Notes under the pieces: model-generated
Seen by the model: only the letters and a program-made list of their open reading frames with translations
Database searches by the model: none
Told to the model about the DNA's origin: nothing
Made by a program: the position numbers and the translations under genes
Source: Lachnospiraceae bacterium
Lineage (GTDB): Bacteria > Bacillota > Clostridia > Lachnospirales > Lachnospiraceae
Length of the DNA stretch: 29,736 nucleotides
Assembly (NCBI GenBank): GCA_004556655.1
Contig: SFGF01000047.1
Span: forward strand, 1 to 29,736
Reading direction: 5' to 3'
In this document: positions 7,263 through 15,861 of the stretch, piece after piece
Numbering within the stretch: position 1 is the stretch's first letter
Layout: every line of letters starts with the position of its first letter

Positions 7263-10200
7263 TCAACTAATTTTCACAAATACCTGCATCTCCTGCAGCA
7301 ATTCTTCCGTTTTTTCCATCATAGGCACCACTTCTTTTGCTGTTTTCTTCCTGGGGCGATAGATAAAATATGGATTCGTCTCCACTTTAAAGGTCAGTTC
7401 ATCCGGATGTTTTGCCAATATTTCAGGAACTTTTCCCGGATCCACTTTTGCTCTCTCGTACATGGTAAGCCGAACTTCGTCTCCCATCTGTTTTACCTCA
7501 GTGAAATAAATCCTATGCGCAAGTGCTTTCATATTGGCTACTGCCAGAAGATTCTGCACAGTTTTAGGCGGTTCACCAAAGCGATCCATCAGTTCCTCCA
7601 GCATATCCTCATATTCTTCCTGGTTTTCAATCCCCGCAATTCTTTTGTAAATATCCAGTTTCAGGTACTCATTCGGAATATATTTTTCCGGAATATAGGC
7701 GTTGATATTCATATCGATCGTAGTCTCAAAATCCTCCTGAACCTCGATTCCTTTCGCTTCCTGTACCGCTTCGTTAAGCATCTTACAGTAAAGGTCATAT
7801 CCCACAGCTTCCATATGCCCATGCTGCTCCGCCCCCAGAAGATTTCCGGCTCCTCGCAGTTCCAAGTCCCGCATGGCAATCTTGATACCGCTTCCCAGCT
7901 CCGTAAATTCACGGATCGCATGAAGCCGCTTCTCGGCAATTTCCTTAAGCATCTTATTTCTGCGGTACATAAGAAATGCATACGCTGTCCGGTTGGAACG
8001 TCCTACTCTTCCTCTCAGCTGATAAAGCTGCGACAGCCCCATCTGGTCAGCATCATGAATAATAATGGTATTTACATTGGAAATATCCAGCCCCGTCTCA
8101 ATGATCGTCGTGGAAACCAGTACATCAATGTCACCGTTAATAAATCCATACATGATTTTTTCCAGTTCCCGTTCACTCATTTGCCCATGTGCAAATGCAA
8201 CATTAGCTTCCGGCACCAGCTTCGCTACCTGATTGGTGATCTCGTCAATATTATTGACCCGATTGTACACATAGTACACCTGCCCGCCTCTTGCCATTTC
8301 TCTGCTGATGGCCTCTCTTACCATCTCATCGTTGTATTCCATCACATATGTCTGAATCGGTACTCTGTCCTGAGGCGGCTCTTCCAGCACACTCATATCC
8401 CGGATACCTATGAGACTCATATGAAGAGTTCTTGGAATCGGCGTAGCAGTCAACGTCAGTACATCAATATTTTTTTTCAGCTGTTTGATTTTTTCCTTGT
8501 GGGTTACCCCAAACCGCTGTTCCTCATCAATGATCAAAAGACCCAGATCTTTGAACTTCACATCACTTGAAAGTACCCTATGTGTTCCGATCACAATATC
8601 CACCAGCCCTTTTTTCAGATCCTCGATGGTTTTCTTCTGTTGGGCAGGCGTCCGGAAACGACACAAAAGATCCACCCGAACCGGAAACTCTTTCATTCTC
8701 TGTATAAACGTATTGTAATGCTGCTGCGCAAGAATCGTTGTGGGAACCAGATATACGACCTGCTTTCCTTCTTGAATGGCTTTAAATGCCACCCGAAGAG
8801 CAATCTCAGTTTTTCCATAACCCACATCGCCACAAACCAGACGGTCCATGATTTTGCCGCTTTCCATATCTTTTTTCGCCGCCTCTATGGCAAGAAGCTG
8901 ATCCTCTGTTTCCTCAAAAGGAAACATTTCCTCAAATTCCTTCTGCCATACCGTATCAGGACCGTATTTAAACCCTGTCTCATTCTGGCGGGCCGCATAC
9001 AGTGCCACCAGATCTTTCGCAATATTTTTTACCGCTCCCCGAACACGGGTCTTTGTCTTTTTCCATTCCTGACCACCCAGTTTATTCAGTTTGGGAGTTT
9101 TCGCATCACTTCCGGCATATTTCTGAAGCATATCAAGCTGCGTAGCGAGAATATACAGATTACTTTTTCCCGCATATTCGATCTTGATGTAGTCTTTTAC
9201 CACGCCATCCACTTCCATTTTCTCAATGCCCTTGTAGACACCCAGTCCATGATTTTCGTGAACCACAAAATCTCCCACAGAAAGCTCCGAAAATGTCTGG
9301 ATCTTTTGCCCGTTATATTCAGTTTTTTTCCGTTTTTTCTTTTTCTCTTTTCCGAAAATATCGCTCTCAGCAATTACTACATATTTAATCAATGGATATT
9401 CAAATCCCCTGATTACAGATCCACAGGCAACCTTGATCTCTCCCGGCTGAATCAGACGTCCGGGATCATCACTGTAAAATGCTGCAATTTCTTCGTTTTG
9501 AAGTTCTGTCGCCAACCGGGCAGCTCTTGTTCTGGATGGAGACAGAAGAAGCACCTGATATCCCGACTTCTTCCATTTTTTCAAATCCTTCAAAAGCATT
9601 TCAAAACTGTTGTTATAGGGATTGACTGATTTGACCGTGATCTGCTTCTCCATGGAATAATTCCACTGATTCCCCCTGGGTTCCATCGTAGACAATGCCA
9701 AACCATGACAGTGATGGATCCGATGCACAATATCCTGATGACGGCAGATCAGATTCATCTGTCCGGGAAGCAGATATCCTTTTTCCAGACGGTGCACCAT
9801 ACTCTCCCGAAATTCTTCCTCTGTTGCTTTCGCATGTTCTGTCAGCCGGCTGGGCTCATCCAATACAACCAGCGTATTCTCCGGAAAATAATCCAGAAAA
9901 GATACTGTCTTTTTATAAAAATAATGGATAAAATTCTCTGCACCGGCAAAATGCTGGAATTCTTCCATCTGATCTTTCACTTCTTCTGCCAGATCCCGGA
10001 CACGGGCAGCTTCTTCCGTCCTAAACTCATCTCTCAGCTTCTTCTGAACGTTTTTTGCTTCTTTTTCTATTGCTTTTATTCCTGCGGATATGGTTATCTT
10101 ATCCAGTACCATCTCCGTAGCCGGATAAATAGCGATTTCATCCAAATTTTCTATGGAACGCTGACTCTGCACATCAAAACTGCGGATGGAATCAATCTCA

Positions 10201-10790
10201 TCCCCCCACAATTCAATTCTCCAAGGATTGTCTTCTGTCAACGGATATACATCCATGATTCCTCCGCGAACGGAAAACTGTCCCGGAGCTTCTACCTGGA
10301 CACAACGCTCATAACCCATTTCTACCATACGGGTCTTCATTTCATCCAGATTCAGTTCGCTGTCATTTTTCAGGTACAAAATCTTGCTTTTCCATATTTC
10401 CAGCGGCACCAGATAGTCCAGACAACTGTCTATAGAAGCGATCACAGTGGCATCTTCCCGTTCCAAAAGAGCTTTCACCACCTGAATCCTCTGGCTGGTA
10501 AGCAGATTTCCATGAATATCCGCCTGATAAAAAATCAGATCTCTGGCCGGATACAAAAGCACTTCCGGATCATACATCCGATAATCTTCATAAAAAGCTT
10601 TCGCCTTCAAATCATTTTCCACAATAATCAGCCGAAAAGGAAACTCCCGGGCAAGCCCATAGGTAAAATGAGCTTTCTGGGAGTCCAGACAACCGGAAAC
10701 CGACACGATTCCCTGCTTTTGTACCTGTTTTTTAATATCATCAAAGTCAGCCAGATTATATAATGGTTGTAAGAATGCATCCATCTGCAT
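7263..10790 (-). CDS. mfd: Transcription-repair coupling factor Mfd
   Basis: About 1175 aa. Domains in order: N-terminal UvrB-like region (~1-330); CarD-type RNA-polymerase-interacting domain (~500-570, SVGDFVVHENHGLGVYKG); helicase core with Walker A GDVGYGKT near residue 655 and DEEQ near 755; helicase C domain with GRVGRSNRTAYAF; C-terminal TRCF domain (~1020-1120). It removes RNA polymerase stalled at lesions and recruits UvrA. The start is uncertain. A GTG at 10817, three bases after the pth stop, keeps the frame, but the ATG at 10790 has AAAGGAA six bases upstream and is preferred. It is co-transcribed with pth, a common arrangement in Firmicutes. Confidence 0.97.
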   Translation of the reverse strand: MQMDAFLQPLYNLADFDDIKKQVQKQGIVSVSGCLDSQKAHFTYGLAREFPFRLIIVENDLKAKAFYEDYRMYDPEVLLYPARDLIFYQADIHGNLLTSQRIQVVKALLEREDATVIASIDSCLDYLVPLEIWKSKILYLKNDSELNLDEMKTRMVEMGYERCVQVEAPGQFSVRGGIMDVYPLTEDNPWRIELWGDEIDSIRSFDVQSQRSIENLDEIAIYPATEMVLDKITISAGIKAIEKEAKNVQKKLRDEFRTEEAARVRDLAEEVKDQMEEFQHFAGAENFIHYFYKKTVSFLDYFPENTLVVLDEPSRLTEHAKATEEEFRESMVHRLEKGYLLPGQMNLICRHQDIVHRIHHCHGLALSTMEPRGNQWNYSMEKQITVKSVNPYNNSFEMLLKDLKKWKKSGYQVLLLSPSRTRAARLATELQNEEIAAFYSDDPGRLIQPGEIKVACGSVIRGFEYPLIKYVVIAESDIFGKEKKKKRKKTEYNGQKIQTFSELSVGDFVVHENHGLGVYKGIEKMEVDGVVKDYIKIEYAGKSNLYILATQLDMLQKYAGSDAKTPKLNKLGGQEWKKTKTRVRGAVKNIAKDLVALYAARQNETGFKYGPDTVWQKEFEEMFPFEETEDQLLAIEAAKKDMESGKIMDRLVCGDVGYGKTEIALRVAFKAIQEGKQVVYLVPTTILAQQHYNTFIQRMKEFPVRVDLLCRFRTPAQQKKTIEDLKKGLVDIVIGTHRVLSSDVKFKDLGLLIIDEEQRFGVTHKEKIKQLKKNIDVLTLTATPIPRTLHMSLIGIRDMSVLEEPPQDRVPIQTYVMEYNDEMVREAISREMARGGQVYYVYNRVNNIDEITNQVAKLVPEANVAFAHGQMSERELEKIMYGFINGDIDVLVSTTIIETGLDISNVNTIIIHDADQMGLSQLYQLRGRVGRSNRTAYAFLMYRRNKMLKEIAEKRLHAIREFTELGSGIKIAMRDLELRGAGNLLGAEQHGHMEAVGYDLYCKMLNEAVQEAKGIEVQEDFETTIDMNINAYIPEKYIPNEYLKLDIYKRIAGIENQEEYEDMLEELMDRFGEPPKTVQNLLAVANMKALAHRIYFTEVKQMGDEVRLTMYERAKVDPGKVPEILAKHPDELTFKVETNPYFIYRPRKKTAKEVVPMMEKTEELLQEMQVFVKIS

Positions 10791-10820
10791 GGCCAATTCC
10801 TTTCCTGTCTGCTCCACAAC

Positions 10821-11393
10821 TCATCGAACAGATGCGTTATAGAGATTCATAGCTTCATCGATCTCACCCTGAACGATTAAAGCAGCCGCCTTCACTGCCC
10901 GCTCCAGAGCTTCATCCACCAGTTTTCTGTCGTCTTTTGAAAATGTGCCAAGCACATAATCTGCCAGATCCCAGTTCTTTGGTTTTTCACCGACTCCCAC
11001 CTTAATCCGCTGAAAATTCTGAGTGCCCAGATGGGAAATAATACTCTTGATTCCATTATGCCCGCCTGCACTGCCTTTTTTGCGGATCCTGATATTTCCG
11101 GGAGCCAGACTGATATCATCAAAGATCACAAGAAGCTCTGTTTCCGGATCTATCTTGTAGTAATCCACCAGTGCCCGAACCGCTTCACCGCTTAAGTTCA
11201 TATAGGTCAAAGGTTTTGCCAGAATCACCTTCTGTCCTTCTATAACGCCTTTCCCATACATGGCTTTGTGTTGCTTTCCCGAGGAAGGAATCCTGTACTC
11301 GTCCACCAGACAATCTATGGCATCAAATCCTACATTATGGCGGGTATTTTCATATTGTTTTCCCGGATTTCCCAGGCCCACGATTAAAAACAT
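10821..11393 (-). CDS. pth: Peptidyl-tRNA hydrolase
   Basis: 190 aa, the usual Pth length. It shows the family signature LIVGLGNPGKQYENTRHNVGF with catalytic His20, then TYMNLSGEAV, FDDISLAPGNIRIRKKGSAGGHNGIKSI and FQRIKVGVG. It releases peptides from prematurely dropped peptidyl-tRNA. GGAG lies seven bases before the ATG. It sits between a CobW-like gene (30-bp gap) and mfd (almost abutting), so it is probably in one transcript with them. Confidence 0.97.
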   Translation of the reverse strand: MFLIVGLGNPGKQYENTRHNVGFDAIDCLVDEYRIPSSGKQHKAMYGKGVIEGQKVILAKPLTYMNLSGEAVRALVDYYKIDPETELLVIFDDISLAPGNIRIRKKGSAGGHNGIKSIISHLGTQNFQRIKVGVGEKPKNWDLADYVLGTFSKDDRKLVDEALERAVKAAALIVQGEIDEAMNLYNASVR

Positions 11394-11423
11394 CTGTTGT
11401 CTCCTTTTTCATTTACTGTCCGA

Positions 11424-12374
11424 TCAGGTAAAATATACCATCTCCTGCTCCGGTTTTTCTGCCGGAACGATCTCTTTCGCGTAGAGAACCGGACCCTCAT
11501 CATGATATACTTCCATATATTCTTTCTTTACTTCAGCAGTCACTTCCACCCAGGAACCCATGCGAAGTCGTTTCGCATGGGGATTCTTACATACATAACC
11601 AATAAACTGTGTATCATCCGCACAGCAGGTCAGTGCCATACGTCCCGGCACAAAAAATCCTGCATTCAGATCACGGCTTTTCAGTACCTGTCCCTTAAAC
11701 TTCACAGTTTTTCCCACATAATCCTCCAAGTTATCCATCATATCAATATACCAGATACCGAAATCCATATCTTCAATTTCGATGATATCTGCGTCCATAT
11801 CGTAAGGCATCTCATCCTGGAAAATATCCTCGATCTCGCCCTCTTCATCCTCAAACAATACTTCTGCTCCGGCATTTACAACCTTTACACTTCTTCGGAA
11901 ATTAGCCAGCGGATTTTCCGGACGACATCTGTTAAAGATGACCATATCCGCTCCCCGTACCATTTCCACAAATAAAGATTTCATGTTATTCATATAGATC
12001 TGGAAACAGCTTGCATCTACTATCACTATATGCTGTGCCATATCCCAGTATCTCGGAAATGACATCTGATAAAATTTATCCACAGACCACAGCGGATTAA
12101 ATTCGATCAGTACACGCTCCGGCATATGCTTTTTATCCAGCATACGCAGTGTGTCCTCATTAAAGTCCTCCGGTTCCTCTATAATTTCCATTACGGTATT
12201 ATATTTTTTCAAATCTTTCTCATCATATTCCTCTTCGCCTTCTTCACATACCAACAGAAGAGTTTTTTCCGGAATCTGGAAATATTCCTGATGAATGGTA
12301 AAATCAAGGAACTGAGTCTTTCCGCTTTCCAGAAAACCCGTAATCAAATATACCGGTACATCTCTTTTAAACAT
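11424..12374 (-). CDS. Degenerate CobW-type GTPase with DUF1980/TIGR03943-like C-terminus
   Basis: 316 aa. The N-terminal P-loop GTPase domain has Walker A GFLESGKT (13-20), but the CxCC metal motif of COG0523 proteins is missing; that region is acidic instead (CEEGEEEYDEKD). The guanine-specificity NKxD motif reads NRCR (148-151). After an acidic linker (~175-205), residues ~215-305 resemble the C-terminal domain of YcgQ/TIGR03943 proteins (VKFKGQVLKSRDLNAGFFVPGRMALTCCADD...GSWVEVTAEV), including the CCADD motif. Its start lies one base after the stop of the canonical CobW gene upstream, so the two are translationally coupled and may work together in metal delivery. Nucleotide binding may be altered. 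Function is inferred from family and context only. Confidence 0.75.
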   Translation of the reverse strand: MFKRDVPVYLITGFLESGKTQFLDFTIHQEYFQIPEKTLLLVCEEGEEEYDEKDLKKYNTVMEIIEEPEDFNEDTLRMLDKKHMPERVLIEFNPLWSVDKFYQMSFPRYWDMAQHIVIVDASCFQIYMNNMKSLFVEMVRGADMVIFNRCRPENPLANFRRSVKVVNAGAEVLFEDEEGEIEDIFQDEMPYDMDADIIEIEDMDFGIWYIDMMDNLEDYVGKTVKFKGQVLKSRDLNAGFFVPGRMALTCCADDTQFIGYVCKNPHAKRLRMGSWVEVTAEVKKEYMEVYHDEGPVLYAKEIVPAEKPEQEMVYFT

Positions 12375-12375
12375 A

Positions 12376-13470
12376 TTATTTCACTCCAAACAATTCTTCC
12401 AGTTTTGTTTCATTCATCTTGGAACCGATTACACAAAGTTTGCCAGTGATCTGCGGCGCACCGGTACGTACCTCATACTCTTCCGGAACCATATCAAAGA
12501 AAATCCATTCTCCATCTTTTCCGTCAACCATACCCTTTGCACGCAGGATCACACCAAAGCTCTCATCCTCGGAAAGCTGTCTCAGAATATTTTCAATCTC
12601 TTCTTTGGAGTACTTCTTAGCAGTCTCACGTCCCCAACTTACGAACACCTCATCTGCATGGTGATGATGATGGTCATGACCGCAGCCACAGTCGTGGTCA
12701 TGGTCGTGATGATGCTCATGGTCATGATCACAGCCACAGTCATGATCGTGGTCATGGTCACAGCCACAGTCATGATCGTGGTCGTGGTGATGTCCATGAT
12801 CGTGGTCATGGTCTTCGTCATGATCATGATGGTGTCCACATACCGGGCAGATTTCTTCTTCCTCTTCTCTTCCCTGCTCCATAGCTGCCAGTACCTGTGC
12901 ACCATCAAGTTTTTCAATTGGTGTGGTAATGATAACTGCGTCTTTATTTACACTCCGGATCAGTTCCACTGCTTTTGCAACTTTTTCTTCTGTAGCTTTC
13001 GGTGTATCTGTACGGCTGAGAATGATTGTTTTTGCATATTGCAGCTGATTCTCAAAAAATTCACCGAAGTTTCTCATATACATTTTACATTTATTTACAT
13101 CCACAACGGTAGTATAACTGTTCAAAGAAATCTCACAGTCTACATCCACCCCTTTTACCGCTTTGATCACATCTGAAAGTTTTCCCACACCGGAAGGCTC
13201 AATCACGATACGATCCGGATGGTATGTGTTGATCACTTCTTTCAGAGATGTTCCAAAATCTCCCACCAGAGAGCAACAGATACAGCCGGAGTTCATTTCA
13301 CGAATCTCAATTCCTGATTCTTTCAGAAATCCTCCGTCAATTCCGATCTCGCCAAATTCATTTTCAATCAACACAACCTGCTCACCTTTCAGTGCCTCAG
13401 ATAACAGTTTCTTGATCAAAGTGGTCTTTCCTGCGCCCAGAAAGCCTGAAATAATATCAATTTTTGTCAT
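12376..13470 (-). CDS. CobW/COG0523 GTPase (metallochaperone-like) with His/Asp/Cys-rich insert
   Basis: 364 aa from ATG at 13470 (AGGAGG eight bases upstream; a TTG start at 13515 would lie in a terminator). Walker A GFLGAGKT (9-16), the diagnostic GCICC metal motif (Cys63, 65, 66), Walker B-like IEPSGVG (90-96) and SRTD (152-155) place it in the COG0523 GTPases that deliver zinc or other metals to client enzymes. Residues ~208-271 are an exceptional metal sponge: CPVCGHHHDHDED followed by three blocks of CGC flanked by HDHDHD. The CobW C-terminal domain follows (~272-360). It is coupled to a second, degenerate CobW-like gene and preceded by a terminator-like hairpin. The metal is unknown; zinc, nickel or cobalt all fit such a tail. 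Confidence 0.88.
   Translation of the reverse strand: MTKIDIISGFLGAGKTTLIKKLLSEALKGEQVVLIENEFGEIGIDGGFLKESGIEIREMNSGCICCSLVGDFGTSLKEVINTYHPDRIVIEPSGVGKLSDVIKAVKGVDVDCEISLNSYTTVVDVNKCKMYMRNFGEFFENQLQYAKTIILSRTDTPKATEEKVAKAVELIRSVNKDAVIITTPIEKLDGAQVLAAMEQGREEEEEICPVCGHHHDHDEDHDHDHGHHHDHDHDCGCDHDHDHDCGCDHDHEHHHDHDHDCGCGHDHHHHHADEVFVSWGRETAKKYSKEEIENILRQLSEDESFGVILRAKGMVDGKDGEWIFFDMVPEEYEVRTGAPQITGKLCVIGSKMNETKLEELFGVK
12683..12790. repeat. In-frame ~30-bp tandem repeat encoding the CGC/HDHD blocks
   Basis: Near-identical 30-bp units start with CAGCCACAGTCATGATCGTG (plus strand) at 12731 and 12761, and a diverged unit starts at 12683. Each encodes CGC plus alternating His/Asp on the minus strand. 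The repeat number could change by slippage without breaking the frame. Confidence 0.7.
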
Positions 13471-13495
13471 AATAAATTCCTCCTGTTCAACGACC

Positions 13496-13521
13496 AAAAA
13501 GGGCTGTTTCGCCAACAGCCC
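13496..13521 (-). terminator. Intrinsic terminator / possible attenuator before the CobW gene
   Basis: On the minus strand GGGCTGTT-GGCGA-AACAGCCC is a perfect 8-bp stem followed by TTTTT. It lies between the HPr-like gene and the CobW start, only about 25 bases upstream of the CobW start codon. No complete promoter fits between the two, so CobW expression probably depends on readthrough or on a promoter overlapping the hairpin region. Confidence 0.75.
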
Positions 13522-13593
13522 CTGTTATATAGTGTCTTTTTTCATCCGCTTTTGCTGTAATTTCTTCTATGGAGAAGAGAAAACGCATTGCAA

Positions 13594-13830
13594 TTACTCC
13601 CCATCCATCATGAAGTTTACAAGACGGTTTACATCCTCCGGCTCATGTGCAATAACTTCCAATTCAGGAATCTCGCCATTTGAAAAAATATTTGCCAGAG
13701 ATACATACTGGCAGAGCTTAGATTTCAGATTCAGGCGGTCGCCCTCTCCTGTTACCAGTTCTACTTTTCCTTTACACTGATCTACAACTTCAAAAAACTT
13801 TTCTACATTACCGATATTTGTTATCTTCAT
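13594..13830 (-). CDS. HPr-like small protein without the phosphorylatable histidine
   Basis: 78 aa. The order of predicted elements and the sequence (KFFEVVDQCKGKVELVTGEGDRLNLKSKLCQYVSLANIF...LEVIAHEPEDVNRLVNFM) resemble the HPr fold of PTS phosphocarrier proteins. LNLKSKLCQYVSL matches the HPr LDAKSILGVMSL helix around regulatory Ser46. The His15 active-site loop is absent, so it cannot act as a phosphocarrier and may be a regulatory or structural relative. GGAG lies seven bases before the ATG. It has its own promoter and is followed by a terminator-like hairpin and the CobW operon. Whether it is functionally linked to those GTPases is unknown. Confidence 0.65.
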   Translation of the reverse strand: MKITNIGNVEKFFEVVDQCKGKVELVTGEGDRLNLKSKLCQYVSLANIFSNGEIPELEVIAHEPEDVNRLVNFMMDGE

Positions 13831-13887
13831 CTTTCTGCTCCTTTCTATATCACAGAAACGATATTGCTATTTTTTCCATTTCCACTT

Positions 13888-13917
13888 ATTATAAACACGT
13901 TTTCAGTAAAATGTAAA
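13888..13917 (-). promoter_or_regulatory. Promoter of the HPr-like gene
   Basis: Minus strand TTTACA (13917-13912), an 18-bp spacer, then TATAAT (13893-13888), about 58 bp before the HPr-like start codon. It may also feed the CobW-pth-mfd genes through the hairpin at 13496-13521. Confidence 0.65.
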
Positions 13918-13951
13918 GCCTGTTATTTAATTTCGACATCCAAAATAGTCT

Positions 13952-15859
13952 CTAGAACGCAAACACCGCAACTCCATAAGCCGGCAATGGATATTCGATA
14001 TGATAATCCTGTCCGTCACACTCGCCTTTCACAGCTTTGAATACGGTATCTTCTGCCTCAAAGCTTCCTCCATATTTGGGATCTGCACTGTTCAGTATCA
14101 GCTTATACTGTTTTTTCTTCGGCACACCAACCATAAAATCTTTCCGCTCTACCGGTGTAAAGTTACATACAAACAACAAATTATTTCTCTTTGTCGGTGA
14201 CCAACGGATAAAACTGTAGATACTTCTGTCACCATCATCTGCATTGATCCACTCAAATCCTTCATATCCATTATCATTTGCACACAGAGCCGGATATTTT
14301 TTATACATATGAAGCAGATCTTTCACATACTCCTGCAGCTGCTGATGTCTTTCTTCCCGAAGCAGATACCAGTCAAGTTCTCTTGCCTCACTCCACTCCT
14401 GGAACTGACCGAAATCCTGACCCATAAAGAGAAGCTTCTTGCCCGGATGCCCGAACATAAAGGAATAACCGGCTTTCAGGTTCTCAAATTTATCATCATA
14501 CAAGCCCGGCATTTTGTTGATCATGGAACACTTCAGATGTACCACCTCATCATGGGAAAGTACCAGTATGTAATTCTCACTGAATGCATAAGTCATGGAG
14601 AATGTCATCTTGTTATGATTATACTTACGGTAAATCGGATCCAACTTCATATATTCCAGGAAATCATGCATCCAACCCATATTCCATTTAAAGGAGAATC
14701 CAAGTCCATTCTCTTTTTCCACATCTCCCGTTACCTTCGGCCAGGCTGTGGATTCTTCGGCAATCATCATGACACCCTTATTTCTTCCACGAACAAGGGT
14801 ATTGAGATGTTTGAAAAACTCGATTGCTTCCAGATTCTGATTGCCGCCGTATTTGTTGGCAACCCACTGACCATCACTCTTTCCATAATCCAGATACAGC
14901 ATAGAAGCAACCGCATCAACTCTCAATCCATCCACATGGAATTCTTCCACCCAGTACAGGGCATTGGCAATCAGGAAATTCTTTACTTCGTTGCGGCCAT
15001 AATTGAAAATCTTTGTTCCCCAGTCTGGTTGCTCACCCTGACGTGGATCTGCATGCTCATACAGACAGGTTCCGTCAAATTCTGCCAGACCATGGGCATC
15101 TTTCGGGAAGTGAGCCGGCACCCAATCCAGAATCACACCGATTTTATTCTTATGCAGATAGTTGACCAGATATTTGAAATCTTCCGGTTTGCCATAGCGG
15201 GAAGTCGGTGCATAATAACCTGACACCTGATATCCCCAGGAACCATCAAACGGGTGCTCTGCGATTCCCATAAGTTCTACATGCGTATATCCCATCCTTT
15301 TCACATACTCTGTCAGTGTATGGGCAATCTCACGGTAGCTATAAAAACCATCCGGATCCTGCTCTGTTGCCGGGTGTTTTCTCCAGGAACCGGGATGCAC
15401 TTCATAAATCGCAACTGCCTTTTCTTTCGGATCGGTTTCCTGACGATTCTTGATCCATGCAGAATCTGTCCACTTAAAGCCGCTGATGTCAGCAACTCTG
15501 GATGCATTGCCCGGGCGCATCTCAGACCAGTTTGCATACGGATCAGCTTTAAACAAATCCCGACCATCCTGTGCCTTAATATAAAACTTATACAGATCTC
15601 CCACAGCTACTCCCGGAACAAAAGTTTCCCATACACCGATCGGACCTGTTTTCTTCATGGGATTTGCATCGGTTGCCCAATCATTGAACTCACCCACAAC
15701 GGCTACCTTTGCTGCATTTGGTGCCCATACCGCAAAATAAACTCCCTGTTTTTTGCCCTGTGTAGTCACATGCGCACCCAGTTTTTTGTAAATATCATAG
15801 TGCGTTGCCTGACCAAAATAATATTGATCCTTTTCCCCAAACTGCATCTTTTCCTTCAT
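13952..15859 (-). CDS. glgB: 1,4-alpha-glucan branching enzyme
   Basis: 635 aa from ATG at 15859; an ATG two codons earlier lies only one base from the GGAG. An N-terminal CBM48-type domain (~25-105, YFAVWAPNAAKVAVVGEFNDW) is followed by the GH13 barrel. The nucleophile is Asp315 in GLRVDA, the acid/base Glu368 in MMIAEES and the stabiliser Asp437 in LSHDE, with an all-beta C-terminus. It makes alpha-1,6 branches in glycogen. The start codon is two bases after the stop of the upstream GH13 gene, so the two are translationally coupled. No glgC, glgA or glgP is in the window. Confidence 0.96.
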   Translation of the reverse strand: MKEKMQFGEKDQYYFGQATHYDIYKKLGAHVTTQGKKQGVYFAVWAPNAAKVAVVGEFNDWATDANPMKKTGPIGVWETFVPGVAVGDLYKFYIKAQDGRDLFKADPYANWSEMRPGNASRVADISGFKWTDSAWIKNRQETDPKEKAVAIYEVHPGSWRKHPATEQDPDGFYSYREIAHTLTEYVKRMGYTHVELMGIAEHPFDGSWGYQVSGYYAPTSRYGKPEDFKYLVNYLHKNKIGVILDWVPAHFPKDAHGLAEFDGTCLYEHADPRQGEQPDWGTKIFNYGRNEVKNFLIANALYWVEEFHVDGLRVDAVASMLYLDYGKSDGQWVANKYGGNQNLEAIEFFKHLNTLVRGRNKGVMMIAEESTAWPKVTGDVEKENGLGFSFKWNMGWMHDFLEYMKLDPIYRKYNHNKMTFSMTYAFSENYILVLSHDEVVHLKCSMINKMPGLYDDKFENLKAGYSFMFGHPGKKLLFMGQDFGQFQEWSEARELDWYLLREERHQQLQEYVKDLLHMYKKYPALCANDNGYEGFEWINADDGDRSIYSFIRWSPTKRNNLLFVCNFTPVERKDFMVGVPKKKQYKLILNSADPKYGGSFEAEDTVFKAVKGECDGQDYHIEYPLPAYGVAVFAF

Positions 15860-15861
15860 AA

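Noticed and set aside
7407..10763. Long plus-strand open frames (up to 387 codons) opposite mfd
   Set aside because: They are antisense to a fully conserved Mfd, have no ribosome binding sites or family motifs, and show the F/H/I/S-rich composition of a shadow frame.
12639..13176. Met/Thr- and Val/Met-rich frames over the His-rich repeat, and a possible CRISPR-like array
   Set aside because: They are other-frame readings of the tandem repeat encoding the HDHD/CGC metal-binding insert. Repeats are adjacent with no spacers, so this is not CRISPR.
13471..13515. TTG-initiated extension of the CobW GTPase (MAKQPFLVVEQEEF...)
   Set aside because: It is encoded by the terminator hairpin, and the ATG at 13470 has an AGGAGG site and the normal COG0523 N-terminus.
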